Shown piece by piece: positions 8,055 to 15,131 of a DNA stretch of 64,000 nucleotides. Numbering within the stretch: the stretch's first letter is position 1; each line of letters begins with the position of its first letter. Source of the stretch: Neptunicella plasticusilytica (GTDB lineage Bacteria; Pseudomonadota; Gammaproteobacteria; Enterobacterales; Alteromonadaceae); contig NZ_CP150481.1 in assembly GCF_047922965.1 (NCBI RefSeq), forward strand, positions 4,392,700-4,456,699, written 5' to 3'. The translations under genes were made by a program, and so were the position numbers. The notes under the pieces are model-generated. The model saw only the letters and a program-made list of their open reading frames with translations. It had not been told where the DNA came from and searched no databases.

Positions 8055-8824
8055 TATGATTCACCTTGCACCAGATAGGGGTGCAGTTTAATTTGTTTAA
8101 CCAGTTGTTCTTCCAATGATTGATATAGTTCAAGCATTTCTACATTAAACTTGGATTCGAAATTTTCCCTTGGTAAGCAAAACAACGCTCGAATACCGTG
8201 ATAATCCTGCTCTTCACCAATTTGTTCAAAAAACAACCCTACTCGCTCAAGCCGTTTTTTCAAACGAGGTTCCACTACCACGAACATCGTTTCGTGATTA
8301 CACATTTTGGCAAACGAGATAATACTGAGGTAAAGACCAATAGCGATATTCGGAAAATTACGCCGCTCCTCTTCAGAGAACGCTCCGTCACCCGATAACT
8401 CATTGACAATAAATGGTTGTTTTTTCTCGCCGGCTCTGCGCCTGAAATCTTCCGGTACAGCTAAACGCGATACTTCACCAAAGGCACCTCTGTCATAGTC
8501 ACAAGGCGATTTTATGTCAGGCAATAGTGAATCAACAAAATGGTTCTCAAATGGTAATTTATTTCCAGGCGCGTCGGGGGGAGGGATAATCAATCTTACT
8601 GTTCCCGCATAGGCCCCCGTTCTTTTATGCTTCAACAGCAACGAATAAGCGTAATTGTCATATTCGTCCATTTCAAGACCATCGCCAGATATCGGCTCCC
8701 AACCCAATTCCTCGGCATAGACCTGATGTCTAATTTGATAACCTTCACGTTTCAAATCGGAAGATGCCGCAAAGACAATCTCGAAATATTGGTTAAAGTT
8801 TTCAGCAAGTGACGAGTTGGTCAT
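8054..8824 (-). CDS. PEP-CTERM/exosortase-associated acyltransferase (FeeM/LuxI-like)
   Basis: A 256-residue GNAT-fold protein of the exosortase-associated N-acyltransferase family, related to N-acyl amino acid synthases (FeeM) and acyl-homoserine lactone synthases. YQIRHQVYAEELGWEP near residue 30 is the diagnostic N-terminal block (compare R-x2-VF-x-rlgW in LuxI). FGEVSRLAVP supplies the Glu-x-Ser-Arg stretch. Family members transfer an acyl chain from acyl carrier protein or CoA to an amine, giving a lipid or signal. It is first in the acyltransferase-thiF-nitroreductase unit. No sigma-54-type promoter was found ahead of it, so it may not belong to the PrsR regulon. The product is unknown. 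Confidence 0.85.
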   Translation of the reverse strand: MTNSSLAENFNQYFEIVFAASSDLKREGYQIRHQVYAEELGWEPISGDGLEMDEYDNYAYSLLLKHKRTGAYAGTVRLIIPPPDAPGNKLPFENHFVDSLLPDIKSPCDYDRGAFGEVSRLAVPEDFRRRAGEKKQPFIVNELSGDGAFSEEERRNFPNIAIGLYLSIISFAKMCNHETMFVVVEPRLKKRLERVGLFFEQIGEEQDYHGIRALFCLPRENFESKFNVEMLELYQSLEEQLVKQIKLHPYLVQGES

Positions 8825-8946
8825 TTTATAATCTCAAGCTCTAAAATAATCTTAAATTAAATATAAATTATCATGTAAACAATAACATAGCATATAAATT
8901 AGTTTGTTATTCAAAAACTGAACCTATGCAAATCAGCAAGGTTGAT

Positions 8947-9792
8947 TCAATGATTGAAAGGCACGACCATCTTCTTGGGTATATATGACAATGCCGTTAA
9001 ATAGCCTGCCTGATATAATAATTCTTTTTGGCTATCCGTCATCGCGAAGTCAACCGGCGACGCATTGCCAGTGTTGATAACCACCGTATTATGCCAATGC
9101 CCCTCATGCACATATTCTCTTGATATCGCTGTCATAAAGGTTCTAATCAGCATTTCAATATAACTAACCAATGGAAACCAGGAAGTGGGTTTAATATTCT
9201 GCACTTCCTGTTCACTCTTTAATCTAAAGCAAATCACCGGTGTGCCATCACCGGCCCAATCTTCATATAAGGCATCTTCAGCCAGTATCGCGCCATCAAC
9301 CAGCAAATGGTTTTTATAAGGCTTAAAACTAAAAACAAGGGGAATAGACATAGAAAATCTAACTGCGCGGGACACTTTCAAGTCTGGGGAATTATATTTA
9401 TCAAATACCACTGGCCCGCCACCATTAACATCAGTGGCCAAAATATGTAAATGTATATCCAGATCTCTAAATCTTACCCCGCCCAATTTTTCGTCCATCC
9501 ATTGCTCAAATTTGTCTCCGGAGCACAACCCGCCATTACGCAATAATGATAACAATGAATAACCTTTAAACTGCCTGAAGTCTGTATCCAACGCTAAAAT
9601 TTTGATTTCGGCAAGAGATAATCCCGCACAATAAAGAGCGGTAATAATGGAGCCACCGGACACGCCAACCACGTGATCAAACTTGATATGGAGTTCGTTG
9701 AGAGCGTCAAGGATACCTATATGGGCAGGTAATCTTGTTCCACCACCAGAAAAAATAGGAACCAGTTTTAGCTGGGAGGAGGTTGCATCCAT
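8947..9792 (-). CDS. patatin-like phospholipase
   Basis: A 281-residue patatin-domain acyl hydrolase. The oxyanion-hole glycine string is SGGGTRLPAHIGIL near residue 15. The nucleophile serine lies in GVSGGS (G-x-S-x-G), and the catalytic aspartate is in VDGAI in the middle of the protein, completing the Ser-Asp dyad. No signal peptide is visible, so it acts in the cytoplasm or at the inner membrane unless exported by another route. It probably deacylates phospholipid. It is transcribed in the same direction as the acyltransferase cassette, with a gap of about 120 bases, and may share its transcript; a supply of acyl chains to that cassette is only a guess. Confidence 0.85.
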   Translation of the reverse strand: MDATSSQLKLVPIFSGGGTRLPAHIGILDALNELHIKFDHVVGVSGGSIITALYCAGLSLAEIKILALDTDFRQFKGYSLLSLLRNGGLCSGDKFEQWMDEKLGGVRFRDLDIHLHILATDVNGGGPVVFDKYNSPDLKVSRAVRFSMSIPLVFSFKPYKNHLLVDGAILAEDALYEDWAGDGTPVICFRLKSEQEVQNIKPTSWFPLVSYIEMLIRTFMTAISREYVHEGHWHNTVVINTGNASPVDFAMTDSQKELLYQAGYLTALSYIPKKMVVPFNH

Positions 9793-9946
9793 AGTGTCTT
9801 ACGATTCCCTTACGGTAGTCACATAAACAACCTGACAAGTATGGATCAGTTTTAGAAATTTGCCGTATTAGAACACGCAGATCTTTGTTGCAGGAATTTT
9901 AGTTCAACCTCAAAGTTCAAAACGCACAAGGTGTCAGTAACAAAAG

Positions 9947-10963
9947 TTAGCTTGAATAAAAATCCTTGTACCATTTGACAAATTGCCCGATGCCTTCATC
10001 TATACCGGTTCGGGGCCGATAGTTAACATCTTCAATTAAGTCACTCACATCCGCATAAGTATCGGGTACATCACCGGGTTGCATCGGAAGCAGCTCTTTC
10101 TCGGCTGTGATACCCAAATGCTTTTCCAACGTTTCGATATAACTCAATAGATGTACAGGATTGTGCGCACCAATATTGTACACTCGCCAAGGAGCCTTAC
10201 TGCTAGAAGGATCCGGCTGTTTACCACTCCAGTCCGGGTTGGCTAAAGCAGTATGATCCAGAGTTCGTATTATTCCCTCAACGATATCATCTATATAGGT
10301 AAAATCCCGGTGGTGATTGCCAAAGTTGAATACCTTGATAGGTTCATCGTTCAATATCGATTTTGTAAATGAAAACAACGCCATATCGGGTCTGCCCCAA
10401 GGACCATAAACCGTAAAGAAACGCAATCCGGTACAAGGTAAACTGTACAAGTGGCTGTATGTATGTGCCATTAACTCGTTCGCTTTTTTACTTGCCGCAT
10501 AAAGTGACAATGGGTGATCAACATTGTCGTGAGTAGAAAATGGCATGGATTCATTCGCTCCATAAACAGAGCTCGACGATGCATAAACAAGATGCTTCAC
10601 ATCATTATGTCGGCAACCTTCCAGAATATTGATAAAACCGACAATATTGCTATCCATATAAGCATGTGGGTTTTCCAGCGAGTAACGCACACCCGCTTGT
10701 GCGGCCAAATTCACCACTTTATCGAATTTTTCGGCCGCGAATAATTTCTCGATAGCCGCTTTATCTGCAAGGTCTATTTTTTCAAAACGAAAGTGTTTGG
10801 CGTTACCACACTGCTTAATCTGATCCAGTCTGGCCAACTTAAGATTGACGTCATAATAATCATTCAAATTATCGATTCCGACAACTTGATCACCACGTTC
10901 CAGTAAATGCATGGCGGTGTGGAAACCAATAAATCCGGCTGCACCTGTCACTAACACTTTCAT
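9947..10963 (-). CDS. NAD-dependent nucleotide-sugar epimerase (UDP-glucuronate 4-epimerase type)
   Basis: A 338-residue extended short-chain dehydrogenase. The Rossmann glycine motif is TGAAGFIG at the N-terminus. The region DNLNDYYDVNLKLARL is typical of UDP-glucuronate/UDP-glucose 4-epimerases of capsule loci. Ser and Tyr-x3-Lys appear in YASSSSVYG and YAASKKANE. RFFTVYGPWGRPDMALF and the HRDFTYIDDIVEG block are characteristic of the UDP-glucuronate epimerase branch. It would interconvert uronic acid nucleotide sugars for the exopolysaccharide. The ATG at 10963 is preferred over the TTG just before it. The gene starts 11 bases after the UDP-sugar dehydrogenase gene, an operon in which the dehydrogenase makes the uronate. 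Confidence 0.88.
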   Translation of the reverse strand: MKVLVTGAAGFIGFHTAMHLLERGDQVVGIDNLNDYYDVNLKLARLDQIKQCGNAKHFRFEKIDLADKAAIEKLFAAEKFDKVVNLAAQAGVRYSLENPHAYMDSNIVGFINILEGCRHNDVKHLVYASSSSVYGANESMPFSTHDNVDHPLSLYAASKKANELMAHTYSHLYSLPCTGLRFFTVYGPWGRPDMALFSFTKSILNDEPIKVFNFGNHHRDFTYIDDIVEGIIRTLDHTALANPDWSGKQPDPSSSKAPWRVYNIGAHNPVHLLSYIETLEKHLGITAEKELLPMQPGDVPDTYADVSDLIEDVNYRPRTGIDEGIGQFVKWYKDFYSS

Positions 10964-10974
10964 CAAGATATTTC

Positions 10975-12255
10975 CTATAGTCGGATGTCTGTAATGGTTT
11001 TATCAAAGATATATTTCAAATCATAGATCACTCGATTCTCTTTACACAATCCAAGGAGATCATCATTGCTGAGCGCTTTGAATTGATCATGAGCCACCGC
11101 AGCAATAACTGCATCATATTTATTGGGTTGGGGTTTATCAACCAAACTCAGGCCGTATTCATGAGCCACCTCATCAGTGCTTGCCCATGGATCATAGATA
11201 TCTAAATTAACATGGTAATGTTGTAATTCTCTTGCAATATCAACCACTTTGGTATTGCGAATATCCGGGCAGTTTTCTTTAAACGTTAAGCCGAGCAACA
11301 ATATATTGGCACCATTTACCATAATCTTCTTGTTTAACATGGTTTTGACAAGCTGCCCAACCACATACTCACCCATATGATCATTCAGTCTTCGTCCGGC
11401 TAAAATAACTTCCGGGTGATACCCCAGTTCTTCAGCTTTATGGGTAAGATAATAGGGATCGACACCAATACAGTGTCCTCCAACCAATCCTGGTCTGAAT
11501 GGTAAAAAATTCCACTTGCTACCCGCCGCTAATAAAACTTCTTCGGTATCAATACCGGCACGATTGAAGATAATGGCTAGCTCATTAATTAACGCAATAT
11601 TCAGATCGCGTTGGGTATTTTCGATAACTTTAGCCGCTTCTGCCACTTTTATCGAAGAGGCCTGATGTGTTCCAGCAGTAATAATACTGGCGTATAAAGC
11701 ATTAACCTGATTAGCAATTTCGGGAGTTGATCCTGAAGTCACTTTAACAATGTTCTCGACTCTATGTTGTTTATCCCCCGGGTTAATTCGCTCAGGGCTA
11801 TAGCCAGCAAAAAAATCCTGATTGAATTTCAATCCTGATCCCTGTTCCAGAATAGGGATACAAACTTCTTCGGTTGCACCAGGAAAAACCGTTGACTCGT
11901 ATACCACTACATCACCTTTTTTCAACACTTTGGCAATACTTTGGCTGGCCTTTTGCAATGGAGTTAAATCGGGTTGGCGATTTTTATCAATAGGGGTCGG
12001 CACAGTCACAATAAAGAAGTTGCACTGTTTCAATGTGTTCAAATCAGAAGTAAAAGATAGGTGTGGTGCTTGCTTTAGCTCATCTGGTGAGATTTCCAGC
12101 GTACTGTCCTTGCCTGCATTAAGCTCTTTAATACGGGAATCGCTGATATCAAAACCGAGGGTAGAATATTGACGTCCAAAAGCGACAGCCAGAGGTAAGC
12201 CTACATAGCCTAACCCTACTATTGCCAGCTTCATATTTGACAGTTTGTTTTCCAT
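10975..12255 (-). CDS. tviB: UDP-N-acetylhexosamine/UDP-sugar 6-dehydrogenase, TviB/WbpO type
   Basis: A 426-residue nucleotide-sugar dehydrogenase that oxidises C6 of a UDP-sugar to a uronate using two NAD. The motif GLGYVGLP marks the N-terminal Rossmann fold. VYESTVFPGATEE, AEAAKVIENTQRD and LVGGHCIGVDPYYL (catalytic Cys) follow the family order. The sequence is much closer to Salmonella TviB (UDP-GlcNAc dehydrogenase of Vi antigen) than to UDP-glucose dehydrogenase Ugd, for example in KWNFLPFRPGLVGGHCIGV and FKENCPDIRNTKV. The start ATG has a good GAGG site. It forms an operon with the epimerase behind it, and the pair would supply an acidic amino-sugar or uronic acid for the exopolysaccharide. 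The exact substrate is inferred. Confidence 0.88.
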   Translation of the reverse strand: MENKLSNMKLAIVGLGYVGLPLAVAFGRQYSTLGFDISDSRIKELNAGKDSTLEISPDELKQAPHLSFTSDLNTLKQCNFFIVTVPTPIDKNRQPDLTPLQKASQSIAKVLKKGDVVVYESTVFPGATEEVCIPILEQGSGLKFNQDFFAGYSPERINPGDKQHRVENIVKVTSGSTPEIANQVNALYASIITAGTHQASSIKVAEAAKVIENTQRDLNIALINELAIIFNRAGIDTEEVLLAAGSKWNFLPFRPGLVGGHCIGVDPYYLTHKAEELGYHPEVILAGRRLNDHMGEYVVGQLVKTMLNKKIMVNGANILLLGLTFKENCPDIRNTKVVDIARELQHYHVNLDIYDPWASTDEVAHEYGLSLVDKPQPNKYDAVIAAVAHDQFKALSNDDLLGLCKENRVIYDLKYIFDKTITDIRL

Positions 12256-12411
12256 TCCCTTCCTCTTCTTATAAAAGCATTTCTGATAAAGCAGAGTGCA
12301 CCGTGACTAAAACGAACATTCGAGCTAAACAGTCTATTGTTCACTGATAACTGGATTATGTAATCTAGTTACCGCATAGTAACCATTATCATTAAATTGA
12401 GGCAAAAGAAC

Positions 12412-13176
12412 ATGCCATTTTTAAGAATAATATTTGTTTTCAGTTGTTTAATGACGGCTAAACATTGTTTGGCTGACAATATTGTCGAACTTGTTAAACA
12501 AATCAAACCTTCTGTGGTCGGGATCGGCACTTATAATCCTTTGGGCTCACCACGCAGTAACTTGCAGGGAACCGGCTTTGCAATTGGCGACGGCACATTG
12601 ATTGCGACAAACTTTCATGTTGTTGAAAAAGAGTTGGAGATAGAGACAAATGAAACCAGAGTGGTATTTATCGGGCAAGGTTCCGATCCCAAACTGGCGC
12701 CAGCCGAGATTATCGCCACAGACCCGGCTCACGATATCGCGATCCTAAGAATAAAGGAAAAAGTACAGCCTTTAACGCTGTCAGAAGACAAATTTATTGA
12801 CGACGGCTTGGAGGTAGCTTTTACCGGTTTTCCAATTGGCGCCATTCTGGGGCTTTACCCTGCTACCCATAAAGGACTGATTGCTGCATTAACTCCTGTA
12901 GTCATCCCTAGTAGCAATGCCGGGCAACTGAGCATAGAAATGATGAAACGCCTGAGAGACCCGTTTTTTGTCTATCAGATGGATGCAACGGCTTTCCCGG
13001 GAAATAGCGGCAGCCCCGTTTATGACACGACTTCGGGTAAAGTTGTTGCTATAATCAACAAAGTCTTTATACAAAAGACCAAAGAAGCGGCGATTACTGA
13101 TCCCAGCGGTATTAGCTATTCGATACCAGTAAGGCATTTACGTGCGCTGGCGAAATCTATCTCTGTCAATATTTGA
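12412..13176 (+). CDS. secreted trypsin-like serine protease
   Basis: A 254-residue protein with an N-terminal signal sequence (hydrophobic to about residue 14, likely cut after LADN or nearby) and one trypsin-fold domain. The catalytic triad is visible as His69 (TNFHVV), Asp108 (AHDIAIL) and Ser199 (PGNSGSP). There is no PDZ domain, so it is shorter than DegP/DegS. It should act in the periplasm or outside the cell. The ATG at 12412 with TTGAGG upstream is preferred over an in-frame TTG at 12397. It ends one base before the enhancer-like box of the next operon and runs in the same direction. It could process surface or Tat-exported proteins of the locus; this is inferred from position only. 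Confidence 0.85.
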   Translation: MPFLRIIFVFSCLMTAKHCLADNIVELVKQIKPSVVGIGTYNPLGSPRSNLQGTGFAIGDGTLIATNFHVVEKELEIETNETRVVFIGQGSDPKLAPAEIIATDPAHDIAILRIKEKVQPLTLSEDKFIDDGLEVAFTGFPIGAILGLYPATHKGLIAALTPVVIPSSNAGQLSIEMMKRLRDPFFVYQMDATAFPGNSGSPVYDTTSGKVVAIINKVFIQKTKEAAITDPSGISYSIPVRHLRALAKSISVNI

Positions 13177-13177
13177 A

Positions 13178-13195
13178 GTGTCAATTTTTTTTACA
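13178..13195 (+). promoter_or_regulatory. candidate PrsR enhancer, copy 3
   Basis: The sequence GTGTCAATTTTTTTTACA follows the protease stop codon directly. It matches the boxes upstream of both PEP-CTERM genes at all 13 fixed positions and in orientation. It ends 51 bases upstream of the -24 element, about three helical turns nearer than the other copies. Confidence 0.75.
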
Positions 13196-13246
13196 TGAAC
13201 AGAGAAACAGAAGCATAAATTCTAATAAAATCATTGCTTTGTACTA

Positions 13247-13261
13247 TGGTACGAATATTGC
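13247..13261 (+). promoter_or_regulatory. sigma-54-type promoter of the Tat/PqqD/HprK operon
   Basis: The sequence TGGTACGAATATTGC followed by T is an almost perfect RpoN promoter (TGGYACG-N4-TTGCW). The predicted start is near 13273, about 40 bases before the first ATG of the operon. Confidence 0.85.
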
Positions 13262-13311
13262 TATACAGTATGAATATAACCGTGAAATTTTATTAATTGG
13301 GAATAGGCAGT

Positions 13312-13887
13312 ATGACCGATTCAAATAAATCTGAAACCCCGAATCACTCTGTGAATCATCGAAGGACCTTTCTGAAGAAAGCGTCTACTGTCTCATTGAT
13401 CGCGGCTTTGCCAGTTAAAAGTGTTTGGGGAAACTGGAACGGTGGTGGTGGGGCTAATGGTTGCACAGTGTCCGGTAATATGTCCGGTAATGCATCGCAA
13501 CAAGCGCCTTGTACAGTGCAAGGTAAATCTCCAGGTTATTGGCATACATATTGTGATAGCAATAAGCGCAGCCGAAGCTATGGCGGCTATGTTGCTGATA
13601 ACGAAGCATGGAAAAATGTATTTGGTTGGAGTCGCAGCCCATTTGGTGGTATAAGCCGAAACACCGGATTACATGATTTTTTGCCTGAACAAGGGGGCAA
13701 TAGTCATAATGGCGGACCAGATAACATTAATCGCCACTTAACTGCTGCTTATTATAATGCTGTAAATGGCTTTTATCCGTTGCAATCGGGCGTATCCCCA
13801 GAAAGCTATGTACAACAATTGTATGATGAAGCCAACCGTTCAGGTACCTATCAGGTTGCACAGGCTATTCAAGGCACTTATAACTAA
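13312..13887 (+). CDS. Tat-signal secreted protein, likely substrate of the adjacent PqqD/HprK-like system
   Basis: A 191-residue protein with a twin-arginine signal: HRRTFLKKAS near residue 17 followed by the hydrophobic stretch VSLIAALPV, so it should be exported folded. The mature part is rich in Gly, Asn and Ser (NWNGGGGANG, GNMSGNASQ). It carries three cysteines and a GKSPGYWHTYC segment resembling the SPGYW motif of some secreted bacterial proteins. It has no PEP-CTERM tail. ATG 13312 with ATAGGCAG upstream is chosen over a TTG 15 bases earlier. It is the first gene behind a sigma-54-type promoter and ends 6 bases before the PqqD-like gene. I infer that it is the exported substrate handled by the next three genes; no enzymatic motif is recognised. 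Confidence 0.75.
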   Translation: MTDSNKSETPNHSVNHRRTFLKKASTVSLIAALPVKSVWGNWNGGGGANGCTVSGNMSGNASQQAPCTVQGKSPGYWHTYCDSNKRSRSYGGYVADNEAWKNVFGWSRSPFGGISRNTGLHDFLPEQGGNSHNGGPDNINRHLTAAYYNAVNGFYPLQSGVSPESYVQQLYDEANRSGTYQVAQAIQGTYN

Positions 13888-13893
13888 ATATTA

Positions 13894-14145
13894 ATGTATC
13901 AACTACATCCACAGGTTATACTCCATTTCGCCAGCGATCAGTCTGGCGTTTTGCTTTTTAATGGATTTAAAAACCAGGTTTTTCAGTACCCTCCATCCCT
14001 TATGCCATGGTTTAGCTACCTGCAGTCTACTGATATTGATGTTGATTTTGAACTCTTCATGCAACATACGCCGACACTAGATAATGTTGAACAACAAGAA
14101 GTATGGAACAGTCTTGTCAGTCAGTTTGTTCTGATCCCGAATTAA
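13894..14145 (+). CDS. PqqD-like peptide chaperone of the HprK-related kinase A system
   Basis: An 83-residue protein of the size and predicted winged-helix type of PqqD, the peptide-recognition module that delivers precursor peptides to modifying enzymes. The pattern is hydrophobic strands near the N-terminus (QVILHFASDQSGVLLFNG) followed by helices. Similarity is weak and rests largely on context: a small PqqD-like gene is the usual partner of HprK-related kinase A and a nucleotidyltransferase. It follows the Tat protein gene by 6 bases and precedes the kinase by 77 bases with no clear terminator. If the assignment holds, its natural ligand would be the product of the gene before it. Confidence 0.6.
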   Translation: MYQLHPQVILHFASDQSGVLLFNGFKNQVFQYPPSLMPWFSYLQSTDIDVDFELFMQHTPTLDNVEQQEVWNSLVSQFVLIPN

Positions 14146-14222
14146 ATGTATAAGTAGATTTGGAAACACGTTTTTAACGTTTAACATTTAGCTAATCAGA
14201 TTCAGGGAAGTATGTTGTTTGC

Positions 14223-15131
14223 ATGTTGCTACATAATTTAGACTACCAACTTTATCAACAGCATCTAAAAGAAGGCTCACTTGCTCTGGATCTTGGATTA
14301 GCCAATTTCCGCTTACAGAGCGCCGTCCCAAGTGTGGCGACAAATATCTATAAAACCTATGCGGATTATCCAATAATAGAAACCGAATTCTGTGATTTTC
14401 AGGTCAACATTAATTGTCCAACAAATTTAAGGCGATTCTACAGACCTCAGGTTAATTTTTATTCCGACAATTATCGGCCCTTTATACCGTTGCCCAAAGC
14501 GCAGGCCTATCCGATGCTGGAATGGGGAATGAATTGGTGTGTATCCTCCAGCGAATATAATTACCTATCGCTACATGCCGGAGTATTAGCTGACCAGAAC
14601 AATCAGGCCATTATCTTTCCTGCGCCACCAGGCTCGGGCAAAAGCACCTTAACTGCTTTTTTAGCCTACTCCGGATGGCGTTTATTATCCGATGAAATGA
14701 CAATTATAGATTTAGACAGTTGCCACGTACTTCCTTTTGTTCGGCCTATTTGCCTTAAAAATAATTCCATTCCACTCGTAAAAAGCTGGTTTCCTGACGT
14801 GCAATTCACCGCCACTGTATCTGATACATCAAAAGGCGATGTGGCTCACTTCAGACCACCAACAGCAAGCGTTAAAAATCACAAATTACCTGCAGGCATT
14901 AAAGCTATCGTTTTTCCACGTTATGCATCAGGTTCGCCATTAAAAATTTTTAAGTTAACTAAAACAGAAGCATTTAAAGCGTTAGCCGAAAATAGCTTTA
15001 ATCACAATGTACTGGGTATCGACGGATTCAACATCCTGGTTCAACTATCCGAGAATACTCCCTGTTTCGAAATTGAATACCAGGATTTACCAGAAGTTGA
15101 ACAATTCTTGGCAGAAGGCGATTTCAATTGA
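14223..15131 (+). CDS. HprK-related kinase A
   Basis: A 302-residue protein whose C-terminal half resembles the HPr kinase/phosphorylase catalytic domain. The P-loop PAPPGSGKSTL is near residue 140. SGWRLLSDEMTIID follows, matching the acidic HprK strand that binds metal and substrate. The N-terminal ~120 residues are not like HprK of Firmicutes, and no HPr protein is encoded nearby, so the target is probably another Ser/Thr protein or peptide. HprK-like kinases in lasso-peptide clusters phosphorylate the precursor peptide, a useful parallel. It sits between the PqqD-like gene and a nucleotidyltransferase whose TTG start overlaps its stop. Family assignment good; substrate unknown. Confidence 0.8.
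   Translation: MLLHNLDYQLYQQHLKEGSLALDLGLANFRLQSAVPSVATNIYKTYADYPIIETEFCDFQVNINCPTNLRRFYRPQVNFYSDNYRPFIPLPKAQAYPMLEWGMNWCVSSSEYNYLSLHAGVLADQNNQAIIFPAPPGSGKSTLTAFLAYSGWRLLSDEMTIIDLDSCHVLPFVRPICLKNNSIPLVKSWFPDVQFTATVSDTSKGDVAHFRPPTASVKNHKLPAGIKAIVFPRYASGSPLKIFKLTKTEAFKALAENSFNHNVLGIDGFNILVQLSENTPCFEIEYQDLPEVEQFLAEGDFN

Noticed and set aside
9931..9950. GTGTCA downstream of the patatin gene, checked as a further PrsR box
   Set aside because: The second half does not match TTTTACA, and there is no sigma-54 element near it.
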